The translations under genes and the position numbers were made by a program. Shown here piece after piece: positions 1 through 6,898 of a DNA stretch of 11,072 nucleotides. The stretch is from contig CAMWSA010000092.1 of NCBI GenBank assembly GCA_947176785.1, positions 1-11,072 on the forward strand. The letters run 5' to 3'. The DNA is from an uncultured Lachnospiraceae bacterium (GTDB lineage: Bacteria; Bacillota; Clostridia; Lachnospirales; Lachnospiraceae). The notes beneath the pieces are model-generated. The model saw only the letters and a list, made by a program, of their open reading frames with translations, had not been told where the DNA came from and did no database searches. Within the stretch, counting starts at the first letter, position 1, and the number at the start of each line of letters is the position of its first letter.

Positions 1-60
1 GACGCCGGATTCCGATAACCTCAGTGGTGTCGTGGGGGCGGAGAGGTGTATAAGAGACTG
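1..60. other. Sequencing adapter remnant (Nextera/P7 type), not genomic
   Basis: Bases 27-60 align without gaps to the 34-base Nextera read-2 transposase adapter, matching at 29 of 34 positions and including an unbroken GTGTATAAGAGAC. Four of the five mismatches (29, 37, 38, 45) are calls of G, as expected for dark-cycle errors on two-colour Illumina instruments. Bases 1-26 would then hold the degraded end of the P7 arm plus an index, and the opening GACG fits this, but that part is too noisy to prove. The first genomic base is at about 61. The adapter brings in the TAA at 51-53 that closes the reading frame upstream of the mannosidase. Base quality just after the adapter is also suspect, because it is rich in G runs. 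Confidence 0.9.
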
Positions 61-62
61 GG

Positions 63-2252
63 GGGAAGGAGAAGGTGGGGACGGGACAATTTGTGCCGGA
101 GGGGGCCGTGTATGTGGAGTGCGATACCAACCTGGCAGGGGGTGAGAGCCTGATCAGGCAGTTTGTGCTGGGGAAGCGCTGGTTTTGGAAGGAGTTTGGC
201 ACAGACAGTAAGATGGCATGGCTTCCTGATACCTTTGGCTTTTCCGGGGCGCTGCCCCAGATTATGAAGGGGTGCAGGGTCCCTTATTTTGCCACCCAGA
301 AGCTGCTGCGCTGCGATCCGGAGTGTGAGCAGTTTCCCTATAATCTGTTTTGGTGGGAGGGTATTGACGGCACCAGGATATTGTCCCATATTTACAAAAA
401 GAACAATGCGGTATTTACATCCGGTGCCCTGCGGGAGCGCTGGGAGAAGGACAGAAACCAGAAGCAGGATATAGACGTGTTTATGTTCCCCTTTGGCTAT
501 GGGGACGGGGGTGGCGGCCCCACGGAGCTTATGGTGGAGACGGCGGGGCGCTGCAGGGATCTGGAGGGTGCGCCCAGGTGCAGGATGGAAAGTCCGGCGG
601 CTTTTTTTGAACGGCTGGATCAGGATAAGGTCAGAAATGTCTATTACGGGGAACTGTATCTTGCCTGGCACAGGGGGACCTACACTGCCCAGGCCGGGAT
701 TAAAAGAGGGGTCCGGAAGGCGGAGTATGCCCTGCGGGAGGCGGAATATCTGGCAGGCTTATTGCGGCTTGTGGGCAGCACGGAGGGAGAGGAAGAGGTG
801 CTGCAAAAGCTGAAGGAGTTATGGGAGATTTTACTCGTTCAGGAGTTTCATGATATTCTGCCGGGAACCTCCATAGAGCGGGTGAACCGGGAGGCGGAAA
901 GCGCTCTGGGACAGGTGGAGAGGGAGAGCCGCCTGCTTGCCGGAGAACTGCTTGGCAGACTGGCAAAGGGCAGGGCCCTGTTTAATTCCCTGAGTTGGGA
1001 GAGGAGTTACAGAGGGCTTAAGCTGCCCGCCTGCGGATACTTAAAACTGCGGGAGGAGGTTGCGGAGACCGGGGAGGCACCGGAACGGCAAAGCGACGGC
1101 CTGGCAGACACAGTGGCGAAGGGGATTGCGTTTTCCAATGCTTTCTACTGCGTCCGGATGGACGGACAGGGGCGGATCACCAGCCTTAAGGACGGAGCCA
1201 GCGGATATGAGTATGCGGGGGAGCCATTGAATCAGTGGCGGCTGTACCGGGATGTGAATGTGGACTATGATGCCTGGGAACTGGGGCGGATGTACGAGCA
1301 GGTGCCGGAAAAGCTGGAGGGCAGCTGCACCTTCCGGGCTATCCGGCATTCGGACGGCGGCGTGACGGCGGTGGTGGAGCGGCAGGAAGAGCATTTTACG
1401 GCAAGGCAGAGGATCCATCTTGCGCCGGACAGCCCCAGAATCGACTTTGAGACGGAGATTGACTGGCAGGAAAGGCACAGGGTGCTGAAGGTGGATTTCC
1501 CCACCACAGTCTACACAAAGGAGGTACTACAGGAAATCCAGTTCGGCTACATCCGACGGCCCACACACAAATCCAGGCAATATGAGCAGGATCTGTATGA
1601 GACCTGTCATCACAAGTACGCGGTGCTTACGGACGGCGAGAACGGTTTTGCGGTACTCAACGACTGCAAGTACGGACTTTCCGCGCAGGACAGCAGGCTT
1701 TCCCTGACGCTGCTCCGTGCCCCGGTGATTCCCGACATGACGGCGGATCTGGGGATGCAGCGCTTCACCTACTCCATTCTGCCTTTCTCCGGGCCTTTTG
1801 TGCATAGCAGGGTGACGGAGGAAGCCTACGAGTGCAATGTGACAGTGACAGCATCCGTGCTGGAAAGAGCAGGGCAGGAGCCGGAAAGAGCAGGGCAGGA
1901 GCCGGAAGGAGCAGGGCAGGAGCCGGAAGGGGCAGGGCAGGGGAGAGGAAATGCCGGGCCGGGCGTAACCCAGGAGGCTGTGTCTTTCTTCCGGCTTGAG
2001 GGAGGTCATGCCCTTCTGGAGACCTGCAAGCCTGCCTTTGACCGAAGGGGAGGAGTGGTTCTGCGTGTCTATGAGACAAAGGGATGCGGGGGCGAGACGA
2101 CACTCCTTGTCCCCGGCAGTGTCAGGCGTGTCTATGCCTGCAATATGCTGGAGGAAGTGCAGCAAGAGCTGGAGCTGGAGGAAGGGAAAGTGCGCCTTGG
2201 GTTCCACGCCTTCGAGATCAAGACGGTCCTCCTGGAATTGTCCGGGCCCTGA
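63..2252 (+). CDS. Alpha-mannosidase, glycoside hydrolase family 38, 5' end missing
   Basis: This retaining, zinc-dependent GH38 enzyme would remove terminal alpha-linked mannose from oligosaccharides. No signal peptide can be judged because the N-terminus is lost. Numbered from the GTG at 75, the nucleophile motif WLPDTFGFSGALPQ places the catalytic Asp at about residue 52, preceded by ECDTNLAGGES. QEFHDILPGTS near residue 259 carries the C-terminal zinc-ligand His. The first zinc ligands (the HxD motif) lie in the missing part. The carboxyl side has the length expected for the MAN2C1/Ams1-like branch, so roughly 300 N-terminal residues are absent. This is a contig-edge truncation, since family homology already runs at GQFVPEG and the preceding codons KEKV also look coding. 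The GTG at 75 is therefore not a real start. A heptapeptide repeat (ERAGQEP) interrupts the C-terminal beta-domain near residues 597-624. A ROK kinase follows 123 bases downstream and is probably co-transcribed. Confidence 0.93.
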   Translation, partial: GKEKVGTGQFVPEGAVYVECDTNLAGGESLIRQFVLGKRWFWKEFGTDSKMAWLPDTFGFSGALPQIMKGCRVPYFATQKLLRCDPECEQFPYNLFWWEGIDGTRILSHIYKKNNAVFTSGALRERWEKDRNQKQDIDVFMFPFGYGDGGGGPTELMVETAGRCRDLEGAPRCRMESPAAFFERLDQDKVRNVYYGELYLAWHRGTYTAQAGIKRGVRKAEYALREAEYLAGLLRLVGSTEGEEEVLQKLKELWEILLVQEFHDILPGTSIERVNREAESALGQVERESRLLAGELLGRLAKGRALFNSLSWERSYRGLKLPACGYLKLREEVAETGEAPERQSDGLADTVAKGIAFSNAFYCVRMDGQGRITSLKDGASGYEYAGEPLNQWRLYRDVNVDYDAWELGRMYEQVPEKLEGSCTFRAIRHSDGGVTAVVERQEEHFTARQRIHLAPDSPRIDFETEIDWQERHRVLKVDFPTTVYTKEVLQEIQFGYIRRPTHKSRQYEQDLYETCHHKYAVLTDGENGFAVLNDCKYGLSAQDSRLSLTLLRAPVIPDMTADLGMQRFTYSILPFSGPFVHSRVTEEAYECNVTVTASVLERAGQEPERAGQEPEGAGQEPEGAGQGRGNAGPGVTQEAVSFFRLEGGHALLETCKPAFDRRGGVVLRVYETKGCGGETTLLVPGSVRRVYACNMLEEVQQELELEEGKVRLGFHAFEIKTVLLELSGP
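1863..1946 (+). repeat. 21-bp tandem repeat inside the mannosidase gene, about 4 copies
   Basis: Four consecutive 21-base units begin at 1863, 1884, 1905 and 1926. The first two are identical, the third has one change, and the fourth diverges at its 3' end. Because 21 is a multiple of three, each unit adds the heptapeptide E-(R/G)-A-G-Q-E-P without breaking the frame. It lies in the C-terminal beta-sandwich region, in what is probably a surface loop. Strand slippage could change the copy number. Confidence 0.9.
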
Positions 2253-2365
2253 CATGTAAGGTGTCAGGCCGGAAGCTTTACAGACATTATTACTCCAAAT
2301 ACATTTTTAAGCGGTATCGCATGCCGGCAGGAGTTTGGATTGGCCGAATTCCGGATATGCGGGAA

Positions 2366-2374
2366 AGAGGAAGG
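2366..2374 (+). promoter_or_regulatory. Ribosome binding site fixing the ROK kinase start
   Basis: AGAGGAAGG lies just before the ATG at 2376, with five bases between AGAGG and the start codon. This supports 2376 over the in-frame TTG at 2340. The extra 12 residues from the TTG would precede the conserved phosphate-binding motif that ROK proteins carry almost at the N-terminus. Confidence 0.75.
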
Positions 2375-2375
2375 T

Positions 2376-3329
2376 ATGTATGATATAGGAATTGATGTGG
2401 GGGGGACCGGTATTGCTGCCGGGCTGGTGGATGACGGCTGTAGAATTGTGGCCAGGAAGGGCCTTGCCACGGACAGAGCCATGACGTCGGAGGCTATGTC
2501 GGCGGTGCTTGTGTCTCTGGCAAAGGAACTTATGGCGGAGAGCGGCGTATTCCCGGATCAGGTTCAGTCCATCGGGGTAGGAGTGCCGGGAACGGCCAAC
2601 CGCAGGACGGGATGTATAGAGTATGCCAACAATCTGCCCTGCTGCCAGGGGGATATAAGGCAGCTTTTGAAGGAGCAGACCTCCAAGAACATCTATCTGG
2701 AAAATGACGCCAATGCGGCGGCCTGGGGAGAGTATCTGTATCTGGGGAAAAAACCGGAATCCTTCGTCATGGTGACGCTGGGAACCGGGGTCGGTGCCGG
2801 GATGATCCAGGATGGGAAGATCCTTCGGGGCGTAAATTATGCCGCCGGAGAACTGGGGCATATGACAATCCGCTACAACGGGATTCCCTGTAACTGCGGC
2901 AGACGAGGCTGCCTGGAGGCATATGCCTCCGGGGAAGCGCTGATTGCCCAGACGGAGAAGGTGATGGCAAAGAAGACCAAAAGCCTTTTATGGGATCTGT
3001 GCAGGGAAAACAGGGGATATGTAAACGGCAAGCTGGTATTTGACGCATACCGGCAGGGTGACAAGGCGGCAGTGAAGGTGGTGAAAAAGTATGCCGGCTA
3101 TCTCAGCGAGGGAATTGCCAACATCATCAATATCCTGCAGCCGGAGGTGCTGTGTATCGGCGGAGGGATCAGCAGGTCGGGAGACATCCTGCTCCCCATG
3201 CTGCGGGAACTTGTGCAGGAAAAAATATATTCCAGAGCTTCGGCGGAGAATACAAGGCTGGTGGCGGCCAGGCTGGACAACGATGCCGGTATCATCGGTG
3301 CCGCAAAATTGGGTCTGTGCAAAGAATAA
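2376..3329 (+). CDS. ROK-family sugar kinase (glucokinase/mannokinase-like)
   Basis: A complete 317-residue ROK protein of the family's usual length. Kinases of this family transfer phosphate from ATP to the C6 hydroxyl of a hexose in the cytoplasm. Visible motifs are: DIGIDVGGTG at residues 3-12 (ATP phosphate binding); ENDANAAAWGE at about 109-119 with the catalytic Asp111; ELGH at 159-162, with a sugar-contacting Glu and the zinc-ligand His162; and CNCGRRGC at 172-179, supplying the three zinc-ligand cysteines. IGGGIS at about 261-266 is the second phosphate-binding loop. No N-terminal helix-turn-helix is present, so this is a kinase and not a ROK repressor. The exact sugar cannot be read from sequence. 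Mannose is a reasonable inference from the adjacent GH38 gene, and glucose is the common default. No terminator is evident between the two genes. Confidence 0.92.
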   Translation: MYDIGIDVGGTGIAAGLVDDGCRIVARKGLATDRAMTSEAMSAVLVSLAKELMAESGVFPDQVQSIGVGVPGTANRRTGCIEYANNLPCCQGDIRQLLKEQTSKNIYLENDANAAAWGEYLYLGKKPESFVMVTLGTGVGAGMIQDGKILRGVNYAAGELGHMTIRYNGIPCNCGRRGCLEAYASGEALIAQTEKVMAKKTKSLLWDLCRENRGYVNGKLVFDAYRQGDKAAVKVVKKYAGYLSEGIANIINILQPEVLCIGGGISRSGDILLPMLRELVQEKIYSRASAENTRLVAARLDNDAGIIGAAKLGLCKE

Positions 3330-3417
3330 ATCGGTAAATATTTATACGCTTGATGATATTTATGCTTTGCCGGAAGGGGAACGGGCCGAATTAATTGATG
3401 GGACAAATAGCGCATGA
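3325..3417 (+). pseudogene. Remnant of a Uma2-family (DUF820) nuclease gene
   Basis: Directly after the ROK stop codon, in a different frame, the sequence encodes YTLDDIYALPEG then ERAELIDG. This matches the conserved N-terminal opening of Uma2 proteins, predicted PD-(D/E)XK-fold endonucleases. There is no start codon for it: the frame runs back into the ROK gene. Similarity stops after LIDG, where about 150 further residues with the catalytic Asp/Glu/Lys would be expected, and the frame ends at TGA 3415-3417. I read it as the leftover of a deletion or recombination at the 3' end of the kinase gene. The match is short, so chance similarity is possible. Bases 3418-3476 hold nothing I can assign. 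Confidence 0.55.
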
Positions 3418-3476
3418 CTATGAGAAGGAAAACGCAGGGGACCTGGAGCGGGCAATAGACAGGACCTGGAGTACAC

Positions 3477-3518
3477 AAAAAACGGGAGATGGGTGAAATT
3501 ATCACACATCTCCCGTTT
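3477..3518 (-). terminator. Rho-independent terminator of the ABC importer operon, probably bidirectional
   Basis: The arms AAACGGGAGATG (3480-3491) and CATCTCCCGTTT (3507-3518) form a perfect 12-bp stem, continued by GTGA/TCAC beyond one mismatch and closed by a 5-base loop. Read on the - strand the stem runs into six T residues (complement of 3482-3477), a good intrinsic terminator about 26 bases past the last ATPase gene. On the + strand the tail is TTTCCTGT, a weaker U tract, but the same hairpin may also stop transcripts from the convergent mannosidase/kinase unit. Confidence 0.88.
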
Positions 3519-3543
3519 CCTGTATCTTTCTCCATGCGGCCTG

Positions 3544-4560
3544 TTACTGTGCCCTTGCTCCCTCGTCATAGGTAAAGCCCCGTAGCGTAAGTTCCTTTGC
3601 CCTGTGACATGCGCAGCTTCTTCCGTCAGGCATCTCGGTAAGCGCCGGAGAATCCGTCCTGCACTTATCTATGCAGTAATGGCATCTCTCATGGAAATAG
3701 CAGCCGCTGGGCGGATTGGCGGGATTGGGGATTTCACCTTTCAGAGGAATGCGTTCCATCTGGATGGTGGGATCTGCCACCGGCACTGCGGAAAGCAGGG
3801 CTTCCGTGTAGGGGTGCATGGGTCTTTCAAACAGATCCTCCGCCGGGGCGAATTCCACCATCCGGCCCAGGTACATGACGCCTACCTTGTCAGAAATATG
3901 TTCCACCACCGAAAGGTCATGGCTGATAAACAGATAGGTCAGTTTCAGTTCTTTTTGCAGATCCCGCAGCAGATTGATGACCTGCGCCTGGATAGATACG
4001 TCAAGGGCGGAGACCGCCTCATCGCAGACGATGATCTGAGGCTCGATTACCAGCGCCCTGGCGATGCCGATCCGTTGCCGCTGACCACCGGAAAAGGCAT
4101 GGGGATAGCGCATCAGGTACATGGGATTCAGGCCCACCTTCTCCGCCATTGCCTTTGCGCGCTGATCCATCTCCGCCTTGGGCATCTTGGGATAATTGGC
4201 CTTAAGGGGCTCTTTGATAATGTCAAGAACAGTCATTCTGGGGTCGAGAGAGGAGTAGGGATCCTGGAAGATCATCTGGATTTCCTTGCGGATTTCCTTC
4301 ATTTTTTTCTTGTCTATCTTTAGGAAGTCTACCTCCTCGCCGCTCTTGGTGCGATAGAAAACCTCGCCTTCGGAGGCGTCATAGGCCCGGACGATACAGC
4401 GTCCCAGTGTGGTTTTGCCGCAGCCTGACTCACCCACGATACCGATGGTTTCCCCCGGCTTTACACTGAAGCTGACATCGGTTACGGCCCTCACCGTGAC
4501 GCCCTTGGAAGTAAAGCGCTTGTGCAGGCCCTTGACCTCCATGATATTGTCTTTATTCAT
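3544..4560 (-). CDS. Opp/Dpp-type ABC transporter ATPase (OppF-like)
   Basis: A 338-residue ATPase of the peptide/nickel/oligosaccharide importer family, one of two cytoplasmic subunits that energise the permease pair. Walker A GESGCGKTT is at 43-51, the Q-loop Gln at about 99 (MIFQDPYSSLDP), the signature SGGQRQR at 157-163, Walker B with Asp180-Glu181, and the switch His in FISHDLS at 214. The C-terminal oligo_HPY extension is cysteine-rich (Cys287, 293, 296, 300, 316, 318), a pattern associated in some relatives with an iron-sulfur cluster. I chose the ATG at 4558-4560 because AGAGGT lies five bases upstream and homology begins at once. A frame open to 4590 would add ten non-homologous residues. 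It is the last gene of the operon, 80 bases after the OppD-like gene. Confidence 0.95.
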   Translation of the reverse strand: MNKDNIMEVKGLHKRFTSKGVTVRAVTDVSFSVKPGETIGIVGESGCGKTTLGRCIVRAYDASEGEVFYRTKSGEEVDFLKIDKKKMKEIRKEIQMIFQDPYSSLDPRMTVLDIIKEPLKANYPKMPKAEMDQRAKAMAEKVGLNPMYLMRYPHAFSGGQRQRIGIARALVIEPQIIVCDEAVSALDVSIQAQVINLLRDLQKELKLTYLFISHDLSVVEHISDKVGVMYLGRMVEFAPAEDLFERPMHPYTEALLSAVPVADPTIQMERIPLKGEIPNPANPPSGCYFHERCHYCIDKCRTDSPALTEMPDGRSCACHRAKELTLRGFTYDEGARAQ

Positions 4561-4564
4561 TGTT

Positions 4565-4570
4565 ACCTCT
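4565..4570 (-). promoter_or_regulatory. Ribosome binding site of the OppF-like gene
   Basis: AGAGGT on the - strand lies about five bases before the ATG at 4560 and fixes that start over the in-frame ATG at 4590. The surrounding leader resembles the one before the OppD-like gene. Confidence 0.7.
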
Positions 4571-4640
4571 TTTCCGCATATCACGGGCAAATCCCCTGAT
4601 ATTGCATTAATCAGTATTGGAACGGAGCATGCGAAGGCGG

Positions 4641-5690
4641 TCAGCCTCCTTTTTTCAGGAGGGCCTCCACCCTGGCCCGCTCGGCCCGGCAGGCTTCATG
4701 GGGACAGTTGAAGCAGGCGATCTTGTGTCCCGGGGCGATTTCCGTCAACTCCGGTTCCGCCTTGTCGCACAGTCCCTCAATGCGGACATCGCAGCGGTCA
4801 TAGAAGCCGCAGGCTTTCGGAAGATTCATGGCAAGGGGTACCGTTCCCTCGATGGAAAACAACCGGTCTTCCTTTTTGGAGCCGATTTTGTGTACGGAGC
4901 CGATCAATCCCCTGGTGTAGGGATGCTGCGGGTTTGCGTAAATCTCTGACGCATCCGCGCTCTCCACGATTTTGCCCAGGTACATCACCGCCACCCGGTC
5001 ACACATCTTAGCCACCACCCCCAGATCGTGGGTGATGAACAGGATAGCCATATTGAAATCCTTCTGAAGCTCCTTCATCAGTTCCAGGATCTGTGCCTGG
5101 ATGGTGACATCCAGAGCGGTGGTGGGCTCGTCGGCGATAAGCATTTTCGGGTTGCACACCAGCGCCATGGCGATCAGAGCGCGTTGTAACATACCGCCGG
5201 AAAATTCATGGGGATACTGGTTGTAGCGTTTCTCCACATTGGCGATGCCCACCTTGCGCATCACCTCCATGGATATTTCTTTAGATTTCTTTTTGTCCCT
5301 GGTGATATGGAGACGCGTGGCTTCATTGATCTGATTGCCGATGGTATACATCGGAGAGAAGGCCACCATTGGCTCCTGGAAAATCATCGAGATTTCCTTG
5401 CCCCGGATGGATCGGATCTCCTTGCCCCGCTGATCCAGGGAGAGAAGATCCACCTTGCCAAGTCCCTCTGAGTCAAACAGGATCTGCCCGCTGGGCACAC
5501 ATTTTTTGTCGTTAATGCCCAGGATGGCTTTGCAGGTCAGGGACTTGCCGCAGCCGGACTCGCCCACCAGGCCCAGCGTCTCCCCTTTTTTCATCTCAAA
5601 GTTCACACCCCGGACTGCTGTCAAAAGCCCCTCTGTCATACGGATATCCACATGGAGGTCCTTGACCTCAAGAATATTTTCTTTGTCCAT
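4641..5690 (-). CDS. Opp/Dpp-type ABC transporter ATPase (OppD-like)
   Basis: A 349-residue partner ATPase, paralogous to the OppF-like protein. Walker A GESGCGKS is at 43-50, the Q-loop at about 105 (MIFQEPMVAFSP, where this subfamily usually has DPMTSLNP), the signature SGGMLQR at 164-170 (the M and L at this point are typical of OppD), Walker B LIADE ending at Asp187-Glu188, and the switch His in FITHDLG at 221. A C-terminal oligo_HPY domain has cysteines at about 294, 300, 308, 326 and 329. The start is the ATG at 5688-5690, preceded by TGAGGT, not the in-frame ATG at 5732. It probably forms an ATPase heterodimer with the OppF-like protein. Confidence 0.95.
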   Translation of the reverse strand: MDKENILEVKDLHVDIRMTEGLLTAVRGVNFEMKKGETLGLVGESGCGKSLTCKAILGINDKKCVPSGQILFDSEGLGKVDLLSLDQRGKEIRSIRGKEISMIFQEPMVAFSPMYTIGNQINEATRLHITRDKKKSKEISMEVMRKVGIANVEKRYNQYPHEFSGGMLQRALIAMALVCNPKMLIADEPTTALDVTIQAQILELMKELQKDFNMAILFITHDLGVVAKMCDRVAVMYLGKIVESADASEIYANPQHPYTRGLIGSVHKIGSKKEDRLFSIEGTVPLAMNLPKACGFYDRCDVRIEGLCDKAEPELTEIAPGHKIACFNCPHEACRAERARVEALLKKGG

Positions 5691-5694
5691 TTTT

Positions 5695-5700
5695 ACCTCA
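5695..5700 (-). promoter_or_regulatory. Ribosome binding site of the OppD-like gene
   Basis: TGAGGT on the - strand lies four bases before the ATG at 5690, deciding this start over the in-frame ATG at 5732. Confidence 0.7.
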
Positions 5701-5713
5701 TTCCCGCATAACG

Positions 5714-5737
5714 GGAGTCCGGCCCGGGCCAAACTCC
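5714..5737 (-). other. Stable RNA hairpin between the OppC- and OppD-like genes
   Basis: In the - strand transcript these 24 bases fold into a continuous 10-bp stem (eight Watson-Crick and two G-U pairs) closed by CCGG, with the palindrome GGCCCGGGCC at the tip. No T run follows, so it is not an intrinsic terminator. It ends 13 bases upstream of the TGAGGT ribosome binding site. It may affect transcript processing, stability or OppD translation, but that is inference. Confidence 0.55.
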
Positions 5738-5806
5738 GGCTATGCCTGTGTTATTGCGTCTATCAGGATTTTCCCTTTATTTGTAAGGGTCTGCGGCATC
5801 ACGGAT

Positions 5807-6898
5807 TCAGTCGCCAAGGAAGTTGAAGGCAAGGACCGTCACTGTCACGAAAATAATCGGGATCAGCTTATGGGGGTTGCTGGCCACATCGGTGACGGAA
5901 CTGGCCTCCTGGAGCAGCACGCCCCAGCTGGTGGCGGGGGATTTGATGCCGAGTCCCAGGTAGGACATGGAGGTCTCGCCCACGATGGATCCCGGTATGC
6001 CGAGGGTGATCGAGACGATGAGATAACTCATAAAGCCCGGCACCAGGTGCTTCCAGATAATTTTCCATGTGGATACGCCGGAAAGCCTTGCCGCCATGAC
6101 ATAGTCCTCGTTTTTGAGGGACAGAAACTTCCCGCGCACAACCCGGGCCATACCGGTCCAGTTGATAAAGGAGAGGATGATGGTTATGTAAAAATACATC
6201 TTCACGGTGGAGATCCCCGGAGGAATTGCCGCAGAGAGCGCCATCCAGAGCGGAATCTGGGGGACGGCCCCGATCACTTCAATGATTCTTTGAATCACAA
6301 TATCCACCGCACCTCCAAAGTACCCGGAGATCGAGCCGATGGTAACGCCCAGGAAGAAGCTGATGATAGCGCTGGCAAACGGGATGGTCAGGGAGATCCG
6401 GCTTCCCAGCAAAACCCTGGAGAAAATATCCCGTCCCAGGGCGTCCGTGCCAAAGAGCATAATCTTTGCGCCGCTACCGCCGTTACTGCCCTCACCCACG
6501 CCAAAAAGGTGGATATCGCAGGGGATCAGCCCCAGGATCTTGTATTCCGAGCCGTGTACAAAAAAGCGAAGCCTGTAATATTCCGAGGTATCCTCCGATA
6601 TGGTCACGGAGAAATCCGTTCGGTTTATGGTCTTTTCAAGCTTGTATACAAAGGGCCCCACAAACTCGCCTTCATGCGTAAAGTGGATTTGGGAAGGGGC
6701 GCTGTCCTTGTACAGGGCATCAAACTCATCCAGAGAGTAGGGTGCCAGGAAATCCGCAAACAAGGCTCCCAGGTACAGGATCAGGAGGATCAGCATGGAG
6801 AACTTTGCCAGCTTATGCTTTTTGAGCTTTCTGCCCATCAGGGTCCACTGGGAAGCGAGATAATAATCTTCGTTGGTCTTTTGTTTCTTTTTCAACAT
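5807..6898 (-). CDS. Opp/Dpp-type ABC permease (OppC-like), with an apparent premature TGA
   Basis: The second membrane subunit, 363 residues as read. After a basic cytoplasmic N-terminus comes a first membrane helix (about 33-54), then a long extracytoplasmic segment (about 55-145), much larger than in E. coli OppC. GTDALGRDIFSR (150-161) and the EAA loop YVMAARLSG...KHLVP (266-287), which docks on the ATPases, are typical. The reading frame stops at TGA 5809-5807 straight after FNFLGD. The same frame then continues IRDAADPYK to a TAA at 5779-5777, matching the usual OppC ending GLRDAADP. So a codon that normally encodes Gly reads as TGA. The options are a real nonsense mutation removing ten residues, a sequence error, or readthrough. 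The ATG overlaps the preceding permease's stop by one base (TAATG), with GGAGG upstream, so translational coupling is likely. Confidence 0.93.
   Translation of the reverse strand: MLKKKQKTNEDYYLASQWTLMGRKLKKHKLAKFSMLILLILYLGALFADFLAPYSLDEFDALYKDSAPSQIHFTHEGEFVGPFVYKLEKTINRTDFSVTISEDTSEYYRLRFFVHGSEYKILGLIPCDIHLFGVGEGSNGGSGAKIMLFGTDALGRDIFSRVLLGSRISLTIPFASAIISFFLGVTIGSISGYFGGAVDIVIQRIIEVIGAVPQIPLWMALSAAIPPGISTVKMYFYITIILSFINWTGMARVVRGKFLSLKNEDYVMAARLSGVSTWKIIWKHLVPGFMSYLIVSITLGIPGSIVGETSMSYLGLGIKSPATSWGVLLQEASSVTDVASNPHKLIPIIFVTVTVLAFNFLGD

Noticed and set aside
75..77. GTG as the true start of the mannosidase
   Set aside because: Codons before it (KEKV context) already look coding, the upstream stop lies inside adapter sequence, and a GH38 enzyme starting here would lack its first zinc ligands.
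1863..1946. CRISPR-like array
   Set aside because: The 21-bp units are head-to-tail with no spacers and lie within a reading frame, so this is a coding tandem repeat.
2340..2375. TTG start extending the ROK kinase by 12 residues
   Set aside because: The ATG at 2376 has a good ribosome binding site and places the DIGIDVGGTG motif at the normal N-terminal position.
3420..3506. Short frame after the Uma2 remnant reading HDYEKENAGDLERAID
   Set aside because: It has no start codon or binding site, runs into the terminator hairpin, and resembles no family I can name with confidence.
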